Made by a program: the position numbers and the translations under genes. From Candidatus Binatia bacterium (GTDB lineage Bacteria; Desulfobacterota; Binatia; UBA1149; CAITLU01), in NCBI GenBank assembly GCA_036493895.1, contig DASXOZ010000017.1, forward strand, positions 62,001 through 126,000: a stretch of 64,000 nucleotides of DNA. Direction: 5' to 3'. Below the pieces are notes generated by a model. It saw only the letters and a list, made by a program, of their open reading frames with translations, was not told where the DNA came from and did no database searches. Below, in pieces: positions 19,075 to 28,559 of the stretch; within the stretch, counting starts at the first letter, position 1; each line of letters starts with the position of its first letter.

Positions 19075-20112
19075 ATGAGCATGAACGTTCGCGAAGGTTT
19101 CGTCGGTGCCATCGGCAATACGCCGCTGCTGCGCCTGAAGGGTCCGTCCGAGGCCACCGGCTGCGAGATCCTCGGCAAGGCCGAGTTCCTCAACCCCGGC
19201 GGCTCCATCAAGGACCGCACGGCGTGGTTCATGGTCGAGGATTTCGAAAAGCGCGGCCTGCTCGAGCCCGGCGGCGTGATCGTCGAAGGCACGGCGGGCA
19301 ACACCGGGATCGGCCTGTCGCTGGTGGCCGCCGCGCGGGGCTACCGCGCCGTCATCGTGATGCCGGAGACCCAGAGCAACGAGAAGAAGGAAACGCTGCG
19401 CCTGTTCGGCGCCGACCTTCGCCTCGTCAAAGCGGTGCCGTACAAGGATCCCGGCAACTACGTGCACGTCTCCGAGCGCCTGGCCGCGGAAATGGCGAAA
19501 ACCGAGCCGCACGGCGCCGTCTGGGCCCAGCAGTTCGACAACACGGCCAATCGCGAAGGCCATTGCCGCCAGACCGGACGCGAGATCTGGGAGCAGACGT
19601 CGGGGCGCATCGACGGTTTCGTCTCCGCGATCGGCACCGGAGGCACCCTTGCCGGCGTCGCGACTTTCCTCAAGGAGAAGAAGCCGGACGTGAAGATCGC
19701 GCTGGCCGACCCTCTCGGAGCTGCGATGTACGCGTGGTTCACGCGCGGAGTGCTCGAGTCGAGCGGCTCGTCGATCACCGAGGGAATCGGGCAGGGCAGG
19801 GTAACCCGCAACATCGAGGGCGCGCCTGTGGACCTGGCCTTCCAGATTCCGGACGACGAGATGCTCACCGTGGTGTTCTCGCTGCTTCGCGACGAAGGCC
19901 TGTGTGTCGGCGGCTCGACCGGCATCAACGTCGCCGGCGCGATCCGCCTGGCGCGGGACCTCGGCCCCGGCCACACGATCGTCACGATCCTCGCCGACGG
20001 CGGGCAACGCTACCAGAGCAAGATGTTCAACGCCGAGTTCCTGCGCTCCAAGGGTCTGCCGGCGCCGGCGTGGCTGGACACCATGGAATCCGCAGCGGGC
20101 GGGGCGGGCTGA
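19075..20112 (+). CDS. cysK: Cysteine synthase (O-acetylserine sulfhydrylase)
   Basis: A 345-residue PLP-dependent beta-family enzyme that makes cysteine from O-acetylserine and sulfide. Seen: GNTPLL at 14-19, PGGSIKDR with the Schiff-base Lys46, the phosphate-binding GTAGNTGIG, and GTGGTLAG. It has a long C-terminal region similar to cystathionine-beta-synthase-like members, so the reverse-transsulfuration enzyme cannot be fully excluded. ATG at 19075 (or 19081) is preferred over the frame's upstream extension, which overlaps the glycosyltransferase. A hairpin terminator follows. Confidence 0.9.
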   Translation: MSMNVREGFVGAIGNTPLLRLKGPSEATGCEILGKAEFLNPGGSIKDRTAWFMVEDFEKRGLLEPGGVIVEGTAGNTGIGLSLVAAARGYRAVIVMPETQSNEKKETLRLFGADLRLVKAVPYKDPGNYVHVSERLAAEMAKTEPHGAVWAQQFDNTANREGHCRQTGREIWEQTSGRIDGFVSAIGTGGTLAGVATFLKEKKPDVKIALADPLGAAMYAWFTRGVLESSGSSITEGIGQGRVTRNIEGAPVDLAFQIPDDEMLTVVFSLLRDEGLCVGGSTGINVAGAIRLARDLGPGHTIVTILADGGQRYQSKMFNAEFLRSKGLPAPAWLDTMESAAGGAG

Positions 20113-20118
20113 TCGAAA

Positions 20119-20155
20119 AAAGGGCCGACTCCGCGTGAGCGGAGCCGGCCCTTTG
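20119..20155. terminator. Bidirectional intrinsic terminator
   Basis: Stem AAAGGGCCG-A-CTCCGC (20119-20134) and GCGGAG-C-CGGCCCTTT (20139-20154) with a GTGA loop and one A:C mismatch. An A-run before it and TTTGTTT after it suit termination of cysK on plus and the pectinacetylesterase-like gene on minus. Confidence 0.85.
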
Positions 20156-20192
20156 TTTCCTCAGCGATCTCCGATCGCTGCCGGCGGTCCGG

Positions 20193-22298
20193 CTACGGAG
20201 CCGGGCAGTTCACCCACGAGCAGGCGCCGTTCGTGCAGTCGGCGTTGGACGTGCACACCGAGCCTGCGTCGCTTCCGTCGAAGCATCGGCCGTTGGCCGA
20301 GCCGCACGGACACGATTCCGGGGCGCACGTGACGGTGTTGTTGTCGGCGAACGGTGCATTGGTCGTATCTGCGTCGAGCTGGCAGCTGCCACCGGGGCAG
20401 TCCACGTTGCTCGTATTGCAGGTTCCACCACCCGGGCACTCGCTGGTGTTCAGGCAGTCCCCGGTATCGTTGGTGCCGCCCGAGCACTTCTTGGAGCAGT
20501 GCAGGCCGGCGTTGGTGCCACCCTGGCAGGAGTCGGTCAGCGAGCAATCGCCGCCCGAGTTCTTGCAGTCCGTGTCGACCCAGTTCGAATCGTCCGCGAT
20601 CATCGAGTTGACCCAGTCCACGAACGTCACCGGCATGTGGTCGGTGCTGCGCGTGCTCTTGGTCTCCGTGTAGACCTTGTCCGAGCCGAAGATCGTGTGG
20701 CGGGAACCGGCACCCGTGAAGAAGTGGTAGTTGCCGCCGTGCGACACTGCCCGGGTGGAGTTGGCGGCCTTGAACTCGGTCGCACACTGGTTCCAGTCGC
20801 ACGTCGATTCCCAGAAGTTCGCCCACTTGGGAGCGGCGTTGAGGAGGCCGCCAGCGGGCGTCGGGTCGTGACGCATGACCTGGAAGAACTGCGACTGGCT
20901 GCCGCTGCCGCCGTCGTACGAGCTGTCGTAGTTCGCGAAGCGCGCGCCCTGGTATTTGCTCGCCAATCCGTCGATCAGCTGCACGAGCGACAGATTGCTG
21001 GCCGGCGGAGCGACGCCGGGCAGGTCGGTCGGGAAGTGCTTGTCGACTCCCCAGTGGTCGATGTAGCTCGCGAGGAACTGTTTGGTGATGACGCCGACGC
21101 CTGCATCGCCGAGCACCGAGAAGTCGGAGTTCGGCCAGACGTTCTTCATCAGGTAGTACGAGTTCATCAGCGCACCGTAAGAGCCGGCGCTCGAGCCGGT
21201 CACGAAGACGCGGTCCGGATCGAGGAAGTGCTCGCGCGCCCACTTCTCGACGACCTGGGAATTCTGGTGCCCGAAATGGAAGGCGATATGCGGCGGGCTG
21301 CCGCCGTAGTTTTGCTGGTTGTCGCCCCAGTGCACGTCGCAGGTGCAGTAGCTGATGAACACGACGCTCCAGTCGTGGAAGGGATTGGCCGGGTTGTCGT
21401 AATTGGCGAACCCGGTCGTGCTCAGGTCGGGGTTGTCGCCCGCAGAGACGGTTCGCTTGCAGATGCTGCCCTGCCCCGGGATGGTCTGGATGTTGAAGCA
21501 GGAGTCGTAGCTCCAGCACGCGCCGCCGCCCTGGTAGTACATGACGACGTTGTTGCTGGTGCCCTTCTTCGCGAAGTACATGTACGGGTCTCCGTCCACG
21601 CACTTAGGAGTCAACTCGTCTTTGCCGTAGGTGACGGTTTCGCAGTCACTGTTCTGCGTGCAGGCGTTCTGGCTGCCGCCGCAGAGGTTGGCGGTGCAGA
21701 CCGCCGGCGAGATTCCCTGGAACGTCGTCGGATAGTCGGGTGCGTCCGTGGTGTCCTCGACGAGATCGGCCTGCAACTGGTTGGCGGCGGTCACTGCACC
21801 GGGGCTGGCCGAACCCAGCTTGTCGGTGCCGGCCGCGTCGAGTGCGGTCGACAGTGTCGCCTTGCCGGGATCCTTGGTCGGGTCCTTGATGTACTTTCCT
21901 TCTGCCTTCATCACGGCGGCGATGTAGCTCGTCACGGCGTCGCGGTCCGCAGCAGTGCCCAGGCCGGTGACGGTCGAGTTGACTGAGTCGCTCGCAGCCG
22001 TCGACGTCGATGTCGATTCGCTGCAGCTTGTCTGCTTGCTGATGGCTTTCGCTTCGTTCTTGGTCCACGCGCCGTCGAGCTTGGTGAACGCGTCGGCGAT
22101 CGCAGTGTTTCGCGAGGCCGTATCCGACGGGAACTTGTCCCAGGCCTTGCCGACCGACGAAGCGTACTTGCCGAGCGCGGCCTGTTTCTTGGAGACGCAG
22201 CCGTTGCCGGCATAGCCTCCAGCCTGGGCGGCAGTCGCCACCGCCAGGACAACGGCAGTCGCCGCAGCGACAGCCGAGAGTCTGGATGCGAACATCAT
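20193..22298 (-). CDS. Exported pectinacetylesterase-family protein with Cys-rich tail
   Basis: A 701-residue exported protein. AGGAGAGG precedes the ATG pair at 22298/22295 and a signal peptide ends near AAQAG. Residues 30-190 form a helical, Lys/Asp-rich region. The catalytic domain (about 220-560) is of the pectinacetylesterase/Notum type: VVMYYQGGGACWS (oxyanion glycines), GSSAGSYGA (nucleophile Ser), and a late AVSHGGNYHFF. The last 120 residues carry repeated Cys motifs (CLNTSECPGGGTC, CTSNADCTNGAC) like those of the 2-7 kb proteins. The likely activity is deacetylation or ester hydrolysis of an extracellular polymer. Converges on cysK through a shared terminator. Confidence 0.85.
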   Translation of the reverse strand: MMFASRLSAVAAATAVVLAVATAAQAGGYAGNGCVSKKQAALGKYASSVGKAWDKFPSDTASRNTAIADAFTKLDGAWTKNEAKAISKQTSCSESTSTSTAASDSVNSTVTGLGTAADRDAVTSYIAAVMKAEGKYIKDPTKDPGKATLSTALDAAGTDKLGSASPGAVTAANQLQADLVEDTTDAPDYPTTFQGISPAVCTANLCGGSQNACTQNSDCETVTYGKDELTPKCVDGDPYMYFAKKGTSNNVVMYYQGGGACWSYDSCFNIQTIPGQGSICKRTVSAGDNPDLSTTGFANYDNPANPFHDWSVVFISYCTCDVHWGDNQQNYGGSPPHIAFHFGHQNSQVVEKWAREHFLDPDRVFVTGSSAGSYGALMNSYYLMKNVWPNSDFSVLGDAGVGVITKQFLASYIDHWGVDKHFPTDLPGVAPPASNLSLVQLIDGLASKYQGARFANYDSSYDGGSGSQSQFFQVMRHDPTPAGGLLNAAPKWANFWESTCDWNQCATEFKAANSTRAVSHGGNYHFFTGAGSRHTIFGSDKVYTETKSTRSTDHMPVTFVDWVNSMIADDSNWVDTDCKNSGGDCSLTDSCQGGTNAGLHCSKKCSGGTNDTGDCLNTSECPGGGTCNTSNVDCPGGSCQLDADTTNAPFADNNTVTCAPESCPCGSANGRCFDGSDAGSVCTSNADCTNGACSWVNCPAP

Positions 22299-22465
22299 TT
22301 ACCTCTCCTCAATGAACGAAAGTTGGGCGGGAGGCGCCGTACAGCCCACTGCTGCACGTCCTCCCCGAGCGCACCCGCACACTTAGTCGCCTCGCATGGG
22401 ACAAGTCAACGAAATGTCGTGCTGCGTGACGGAATCCGCTTAGCCAGGATTCCTCACGCGATGCG
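22299..22465. other. Intergenic leader of the pectinacetylesterase-like gene
   Basis: 167 bp between two minus-strand genes, holding AGGAGAGG before the ATG at 22298. No clear -35/-10 pair is visible. Confidence 0.4.
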
Positions 22466-25108
22466 TCATTCGGCATAGCCGAGGGCGCGAAGTCGCTCGG
22501 TGGTGGTCTTGTCGGCCGGCGCTGTCGTCGATTCCCCTGCCGTCATCTGCTTCCACGCCGCGATCCCGGACGTCTGGATCTGGTCGAGAGCGGCGGAGAT
22601 CGCCGCGTCGACGATCTTCTCGGAGAGTCCAGCCTGCGTATCCTCGACGGCGAACTGCGCCGTACCGAGGTCGATGCGCCGAAGCGGAGCAGGCCCCGAC
22701 GAGGGTACAGGCAGCAGCCGCCCGGCCGAGTAGTCGGCGTCCCTGGTGCACGAGCGCAGCCACAGCGAGGACGGCGTCGCGAATGAACCGCAACCGGCGG
22801 CGCGACGCTCACTGCCATTGAGAAGCATTTCTTCTGCGGGAATCGCTCGCGCGGGGGCCTTTCCTCCACGAAGCACGGACGCCAGCGACAGGCCGTGCAT
22901 CACCAGCGGCGCCGGGTCGATCGATGCGAGAGCGAGCAGCGTCGGCATGACGTCGAGCAGGGCCACCGGCTGCGCGATGCGCGCAGGCGTCGCGCCGGGT
23001 GCGCGCATCAGCAGCGGCACGCGCGCAACTTCGACGTACGCCGGAAAATGGTGGCGCCACATGCCGCCGTGCTCGCCGAGAAACTCTCCGTGGTCCGCAA
23101 GCACCGCAAGCACCGAGCGGTCGAGATCGCCGAGCGCCGCCAGGCGGTCGAGCAGCGTGCCGAGAGCGAGGTCGTTCGTCGCGACTTCGGCGTCGTAGAG
23201 CGCGCGGCGCGCACTCGCACGCGGATGCTCGATCCAGTCGGCATCGATCGAGCGATCGCGCAGGAGCTCCGGCTCCTGGCCCGCATCGGGCAGGGCAGGG
23301 CGCGGTTGCGGATCGTAAGGCCCGTGCGGATCGAGAAAATGCACGTAGGCAAAATACGGGCGCCCCCGCTGCTTCGTGATCCAGCGATCGAGCGGTGATC
23401 CAGCCGCGACGAGGTCGGCCGGGCGCGCGTCGCTCCTTTCGTCGTCGAACACGACGTCGAATCCCTGGGCGAGCCCGGCGTAGCGCCCGGCGTTGCCGTT
23501 CTGGATGAACGACGCCGTTGCGAAACCGCAGGCCCTCAGCGCTTCGGCCAGCGTCACGTAACGATCCGAAAGCGAGTCCGAGAAGTCCCAGGCGCCGGTG
23601 GCGCTCGGAAGAAGCGACGTCATCAGCGACGGAACCGACGATCGGGTCTGGGTCGCCTGCGCGAAGGCCCGTTCGAAGACGACGCCGGCGGCGGCAACCC
23701 GCTGGTGCGCCGGCGAGGCGACGGGTCCGCCGTACACCGACAGGCGGTCGGCGCGCAGCGCGTCTTCGAGAACGACGAGCACCGGCTCGGTTTTGACGTC
23801 GCCGAGGCGCGGGCGCACCAGCGGCGAGCTCCACAGCCCGACCGCAGCCGGGCTGCCGCGAACCGACAGCGTGATCCGTGCCCGCTTTCCGGCCCAGCCG
23901 CCGAGATCCAGCGCGACGTCCTGCCACGGACCCTCGTGCACGAGGCGCTTGAGCAGCACGTTCTTCGAATCCGGCGGTCCGGGCGCTGCATCACTGGCAC
24001 TGCGCTCTGTCGGGACGGTCGCTGCAGAGGCGGTGCTCGCAACCTCTTCGATTGCGACCTCGAACTCGACGGCGGCGTCCTGCCCGACCACACCGAGGCC
24101 GGTCTCCAGCACCGGCTGCGTCGCGGGAACGTCGACGTCGAACGCCAGGCCTGTAGCCGGTCTCGAGAAAAGCACGCTGCGGAGCTCGCCTTCGCGCTCT
24201 TCGCTTCGCGTGCCGAACGCGGCGGCGCCGAAACGCCCGGCGTGGCCGAGCACGCGGAAGCCTGCCACGACGACTTTCGCGTCGCTTCGCGAAGCGACGA
24301 AGAATCGCCTCACCGACGCGTTCGCTGCCAGGCCTCGCGCGAGCGCGCTGCCCGCGTCGATCGTGTACGTGTGCATGCGGCCGTCGCCGGACAGCTCGAT
24401 GCGAGAGTTGTTGCGTCGCAGGCGCGGGGCATCGGCTGCCTCGCTCCAGCCGACGAGGATCTGTCCGGGTGCCGTCGTCGTCGCGTCGATCTCGATCGTG
24501 CCGACCTCACCGCGCGCCACCGCAATCGCGGTCGTCGTTCGCACTTGTCCTTTTTCCAGTACGAGACCGTCGCCGTTGCAGGACGCGATGGTTTGCTTGT
24601 CGACGCCTTCGACGGCTCGGCACGGCGCCGCGCCGTCCTTGATCGAAAAGTCGAGAGTGACCAGGCGCTGCGCGGGCGCGGGCGACGCTTTGCCCGAGAC
24701 GGCAACCGGCACGATTTCGTCCAGGCGCGTCACGTGGCGTGCCGCGCAAGAGCGACGAATGGCATCGAGGACGCCGTGCTCGAATCCGGTGCCGGCGCGG
24801 CGGGAAAGCTCATGATTGCGCGCGACGATGCGGTCGGCTTCGGCGCGAATCGCGACGGCGTCCGAAAGCTGCGCTGCCGCCGGCGACGGCAGCAGGACAG
24901 CGAGCGCAGCCAGCGCGAGAACGGCAATCAGGGGCGCAGCAATCCTGGAGTAGCCCGCACCAACGGGGGCGTGCGTCACTGCGCGCGAGCCGGGATCCGC
25001 GCCCGATCCGGCGAACGCGACCGGCCTTCGCGCTTTGTTCGCAAGCCCGCGAGGCGCCTGCGCAGTTCCCGGACCCGGCGCGCAAGCGTGTTTTGACGCG
25101 GATCTCAT
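22466..25108 (-). CDS. Sulfatase-fold membrane-anchored protein
   Basis: An 880-residue protein. A membrane segment at about 54-79 follows a basic N-terminus, then about 330 residues with no recognised family, then a sulfatase/alkaline-phosphatase-fold domain (about 430-770). Seen: VLVVLEDALRADRLSVYGG (metal Asp with LRADRL), RSSVPSLMTSLLPSATG, HFLDPHGPY and VLADHGEFLGEHGG. The usual C/S-x-P-S-R formylglycine motif reads S-V-P-S-L, so the maturing residue would be Ser and the following Arg is missing. It may therefore be a phosphoester hydrolase or a degenerate sulfatase. The start is ATG 25108, with no strong ribosome binding site; a later start is possible. Confidence 0.82.
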   Translation of the reverse strand: MRSASKHACAPGPGTAQAPRGLANKARRPVAFAGSGADPGSRAVTHAPVGAGYSRIAAPLIAVLALAALAVLLPSPAAAQLSDAVAIRAEADRIVARNHELSRRAGTGFEHGVLDAIRRSCAARHVTRLDEIVPVAVSGKASPAPAQRLVTLDFSIKDGAAPCRAVEGVDKQTIASCNGDGLVLEKGQVRTTTAIAVARGEVGTIEIDATTTAPGQILVGWSEAADAPRLRRNNSRIELSGDGRMHTYTIDAGSALARGLAANASVRRFFVASRSDAKVVVAGFRVLGHAGRFGAAAFGTRSEEREGELRSVLFSRPATGLAFDVDVPATQPVLETGLGVVGQDAAVEFEVAIEEVASTASAATVPTERSASDAAPGPPDSKNVLLKRLVHEGPWQDVALDLGGWAGKRARITLSVRGSPAAVGLWSSPLVRPRLGDVKTEPVLVVLEDALRADRLSVYGGPVASPAHQRVAAAGVVFERAFAQATQTRSSVPSLMTSLLPSATGAWDFSDSLSDRYVTLAEALRACGFATASFIQNGNAGRYAGLAQGFDVVFDDERSDARPADLVAAGSPLDRWITKQRGRPYFAYVHFLDPHGPYDPQPRPALPDAGQEPELLRDRSIDADWIEHPRASARRALYDAEVATNDLALGTLLDRLAALGDLDRSVLAVLADHGEFLGEHGGMWRHHFPAYVEVARVPLLMRAPGATPARIAQPVALLDVMPTLLALASIDPAPLVMHGLSLASVLRGGKAPARAIPAEEMLLNGSERRAAGCGSFATPSSLWLRSCTRDADYSAGRLLPVPSSGPAPLRRIDLGTAQFAVEDTQAGLSEKIVDAAISAALDQIQTSGIAAWKQMTAGESTTAPADKTTTERLRALGYAE

Positions 25109-25201
25109 CGAATTCGCCGCAGAATGCGCAACCGGAGAAAACGTTGCCTCAGGTCGAATCCGTTTGCTCGCCGCGCGACTGCCATTGCATCATGCCCCCC
25201 C

Positions 25202-25843
25202 GTGAGAGCTACCCCCGGACTTCTGGATCCGCCGTCCGACGACGAGTTGTTCTCGCTTGCCGGATTCCTCGTCGAAAGGCCGTGCGGGCGGCCCGCTCTC
25301 GGCATAGAGCAGCTTCACGGGTTCCTGACGGCGCTCCATTGCGTTCCCGGTTCGATGGAGCCGCGCAACTGGCTTCCGGTCGTCTTCGGCGGCGACATCG
25401 AGCGGGCCCGGGGAAAGACCGGCGGCGCGATGATCGCGGTCGCGATGCGCATGAGCAACGAGATCGCCCGTTCCCTGTTCGATACGACCAATCAGGAGCG
25501 TTACGAGCCGCTGGTCGCCTTTCCCGGCACCTGCCAGCAGGTCTCGGCGCGTGCGTGGTGCGACGGGTTCCTCGTCGGGCTCGACCTGAAGTCGCGGGCG
25601 TGGGTGGAGCACGTCGAAGAAGACGCGGCAATGCGCCGCGTTCTTTGTCCCATCATTGCGCTGTCGACGCGATTCGGCGCGGTGCTCGAGTCGGCCGGTC
25701 GCCGCCTCGAGGACGACGCGGACGAAGAAGAGCTCGAATCCATGCTGCCGGCCGCCGTGCTGGCTGCCTACAACTGGTGGAGGCTCGGATCGCGGCCGAA
25801 CGGCCTCAGCGCTGCGAGCGAAATCACCAGCGCCATCATCTGA
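25202..25843 (+). CDS. UPF0149 (YecA/YgfB) family protein
   Basis: A 213-residue helical protein of UPF0149. Seen: DDELFSLAGFLVERP, IEQLHGFLTALHCVPG, WCDGFLVGLD and ALSTRFGAV. The C-terminal SEC-type zinc motif found in YecA is absent. Function is undefined in the family. GTG 25202 is chosen because the upstream frame is Arg/Cys-rich and overlaps the divergent sulfatase leader. Its last 76 bp overlap the convergent ABC permease gene on the other strand. Confidence 0.82.
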   Translation: MRATPGLLDPPSDDELFSLAGFLVERPCGRPALGIEQLHGFLTALHCVPGSMEPRNWLPVVFGGDIERARGKTGGAMIAVAMRMSNEIARSLFDTTNQERYEPLVAFPGTCQQVSARAWCDGFLVGLDLKSRAWVEHVEEDAAMRRVLCPIIALSTRFGAVLESAGRRLEDDADEEELESMLPAAVLAAYNWWRLGSRPNGLSAASEITSAII

Positions 25844-27498
25844 CCTTCGATCGCAAGCACGCCTGAGAACTGCGATCCGGCCGACGAGCACGCCGCCGAC
25901 CACGCGAGCTGTGCGACCAGCGCCCATATCCAGCCGCAGCGCAGCGCAATCGCCCCGAGCGCCAGCGAAGCCGGCAGCACCATCCACGGTGTCGTCGGGC
26001 TCATCGCGATGCACCAGAGCACGGACGCGGCGATCCAGCCGAGCCTGTTCTGCACGATGCTGCGGAACAGGACGACCTGCCCGAACACCGCAACCAGCGC
26101 GGCCACGGCCTGGCCGGGCGATGCGAACATCGCGCTTGGCACCGCGCCTTCGCGAAGGCGCTCGAGCATCGTGACGATCGCGGGGTTGGCGGTGCCGGTC
26201 TGGGCCGCAGGGATTGCGCCGGCCACGGCAAGAGCCGTGGAAACGGCGATCGTCACGGCCAACGCGACGACGGCGCTCACGCGCGTCGGCCGGACCAACG
26301 TCGCAGAGTACCCCGGCGTTTCCCTTGCCAGCGCAATGATCGCGCAGGCAAGCAGCGCGACGCCGCCGACGAGCATCGAGCGGTCGATCGGCGTGACCAT
26401 GTCGGAGGTGGAACCCGATGGTCCGGCGCTCCACACCGCGGGCCCGGCCACTGTAAGCCACCACAGCAGCACGGCGACGCCGGAGAGTCCGACCGCTCCC
26501 CAGCGCGTCGGTGCAGCGGTATCGATGCGGTCGAGGTCGGCGCCGGTGCGGATGAGGATCGCAACGATGAACGCGGCGCTGCCGACCGCGGCCGCTGCAA
26601 GCTGACCTCCTGTCGGGAAAAGGTCGGCAGCAACCAGCAGCGGGCCGCCGAGCGGAACCGCAGCCGCGAGCGTCGGGCTCGACTCGCTGATCACGCGCGC
26701 CAGCGCCGCCATTCCTCCGGCTGCGACCGGCAGCACGCGCATCGGCGCCGCCGATCCGCCGACGACATCGTCGACGAGGCGCACCAGCCACAAGCCGAAC
26801 GCGACCGACGAACCGATGAACAGCGGAAGCCCGGCCAGCCACCATCCGGGAACCTGCACTCCGCGCCAGATGGCCAGCGCGGCCGCTACCGCCGCTGTCA
26901 GCGATGCCGAAAGCGTCCATGCAAGCCATTTGCCGCCGACCAGCTCCCCACGCGTGATCCCGGCCGTCAGCAGCACCTCGAGCGTGCGCCGCGCCCGTTC
27001 GCCGGGCAGAGCGTCGGCAAGCGGGCCGGTGAGCAGCGACACCGCAAGGATCGCGATCAGCAGCGAACGGCCGGGCAGGCGACCCGGAATGAGAAAATCG
27101 CGCACTTCGAGACGCTTCGGGCCGGCGAGAGTTTCCAGCGCCGAGCGCAGCTCGACCGGAACCTCGGGAGCGACGACGACGAGGGGATTGCTTCCACGAA
27201 ATTCGAACGGCGCATCGTCACTGTGCTCGAAGCGCCACTCGAGCGACGACGGAATATCGCCGCGTACGTGGATTTTCGGCGGCATCGGCGGCCCGATGAA
27301 CGAAGGATCGCGCGTATCGGCGCGCACCGGCGGAGGAGTGCCGAGGGCCGGAGGGCGTATGTGGGGAGTGGGGATCAGTCCTGCAGGAAGCAGGAGCGCG
27401 CTGGCGACGCCGAGCAGGCGAAGCGCCTGGCGACCCTTCATGTGGCAGCGCATTTCGTAGCGCGCCACCGCGGCGATGCGGCTGGGTCTCGGGATCAC
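25768..27498 (-). CDS. ABC-2 type permease, larger subunit
   Basis: A 576-residue membrane protein with about twelve hydrophobic segments. The segment GERARRTLEVLLTAGITRGE, followed by LVGGKWLAW, is the typical coupling region of ABC-2/NatB-like permeases. A roughly 90-residue extracytoplasmic domain lies after the first membrane segment. Together with the next permease (27506) and ATPase (28560) on the same strand it forms an exporter; the substrate is not evident. Its 3' end overlaps the UPF0149 gene tail to tail. Confidence 0.85.
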   Translation of the reverse strand: MIPRPSRIAAVARYEMRCHMKGRQALRLLGVASALLLPAGLIPTPHIRPPALGTPPPVRADTRDPSFIGPPMPPKIHVRGDIPSSLEWRFEHSDDAPFEFRGSNPLVVVAPEVPVELRSALETLAGPKRLEVRDFLIPGRLPGRSLLIAILAVSLLTGPLADALPGERARRTLEVLLTAGITRGELVGGKWLAWTLSASLTAAVAAALAIWRGVQVPGWWLAGLPLFIGSSVAFGLWLVRLVDDVVGGSAAPMRVLPVAAGGMAALARVISESSPTLAAAVPLGGPLLVAADLFPTGGQLAAAAVGSAAFIVAILIRTGADLDRIDTAAPTRWGAVGLSGVAVLLWWLTVAGPAVWSAGPSGSTSDMVTPIDRSMLVGGVALLACAIIALARETPGYSATLVRPTRVSAVVALAVTIAVSTALAVAGAIPAAQTGTANPAIVTMLERLREGAVPSAMFASPGQAVAALVAVFGQVVLFRSIVQNRLGWIAASVLWCIAMSPTTPWMVLPASLALGAIALRCGWIWALVAQLAWSAACSSAGSQFSGVLAIEGQMMALVISLAALRPFGRDPSLHQL

Positions 27499-27505
27499 CG
27501 TCTGC

Positions 27506-28534
27506 TCACACGCACTCGCGGCGATGGAAATCCGCCGACACCAGCGCCGCGACCGCCAGCGTCACTGGCACCACTGCCCAGGAAGGAGGTGTGCCGGCGA
27601 ACGCCGATCCCAGAGACACCAGCGGCAGGTAGTGTCCGAAGCCCGGCTGCACGTATCCGAGCGTGATCAGGCCCATGCTCGTGCTGAGAGCCTGGGACAG
27701 CGGCGCCGAAAATCCCTTCTGGGACCCTGCCCGCGCCAGCAGCACGACACCGAGTGCGCCGCCGAACAGCGCAGCCATGAAGCCGACGAAGATCCACGTC
27801 TGCACGCTGTGAATCGGCATCAGCGCATCGACGACGAAGAGACTGACGACGAGCGCCGGCCCGAGCACCACGGCGAGCGCAACCAGCCGTGCGGCTCCGT
27901 GGATCCAGCGCGGAATCGCAAGCGCGAGGTCGGACTCGAGCACGCCGCTGCTGCGATCGCGATACAGCGAGCCGGCGCCGATCACGACGCCGTAAAGCGT
28001 GAAGAGAAGCCCGACGATTCCGGCGAGAAGGCCGGTAAACGGCCGCAGCTCGACGCTGTCGCGGCTTCGCTTGACCGGCGGAGGGAGCTGCAGGCGCCAG
28101 CGCTCGCCGACGTAGTCGCGAAGCACCGACTCCGCCTTGTACGTCAGCAGCCCGCCCCACGTCGCGCCGAGCACGAGGCGGTCGCCTTCGCGCCAGACGG
28201 CGCGCTCGGCGCGGCCGTCTTTCAGCGTTGCGGCCGCATCCGGTGCGACGCGCACTTCGAAGTGTTCGGCGGCCAGAGGCGCGACCAGCGCCGAATCGTC
28301 GACATAGATGACGGGATTGTTGCGCCACGCGATCGTCAGCGCAGCAGACGCGAACATCGAAAACGCGGTGAGCACGCCCGGCCACGCAAGCGCGCGGATC
28401 ACGAGCCCTTCGCGCAGCAGGCGAAGCACGATCGCGGCCGAAAGACCGGCCAGCGCGCGGACATTCGAAGGACGGATGTCGGCGCGGCCGATGCCGAGGC
28501 TTGCGCTGCCGCCCGTTGCCTGTTCGCCCGCCAT
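27506..28534 (-). CDS. ABC-2 type permease, smaller subunit
   Basis: A 342-residue membrane protein with a first membrane segment near 46-68, an extracytoplasmic domain to about 165, then five or six membrane segments. GAGSLYRDRSSGVLESDLAL is the equivalent of the (E/D)R-x2-G-(T/V)-L-E coupling region of ABC-2 permeases. It is separated from the other permease by 7 bp and from the ATPase by 25 bp, so the three form one operon in the order ATPase, small permease, large permease. Confidence 0.83.
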   Translation of the reverse strand: MAGEQATGGSASLGIGRADIRPSNVRALAGLSAAIVLRLLREGLVIRALAWPGVLTAFSMFASAALTIAWRNNPVIYVDDSALVAPLAAEHFEVRVAPDAAATLKDGRAERAVWREGDRLVLGATWGGLLTYKAESVLRDYVGERWRLQLPPPVKRSRDSVELRPFTGLLAGIVGLLFTLYGVVIGAGSLYRDRSSGVLESDLALAIPRWIHGAARLVALAVVLGPALVVSLFVVDALMPIHSVQTWIFVGFMAALFGGALGVVLLARAGSQKGFSAPLSQALSTSMGLITLGYVQPGFGHYLPLVSLGSAFAGTPPSWAVVPVTLAVAALVSADFHRRECV

Positions 28535-28559
28535 TTCCCCCTCCGCCGCCGGGTCCGCG

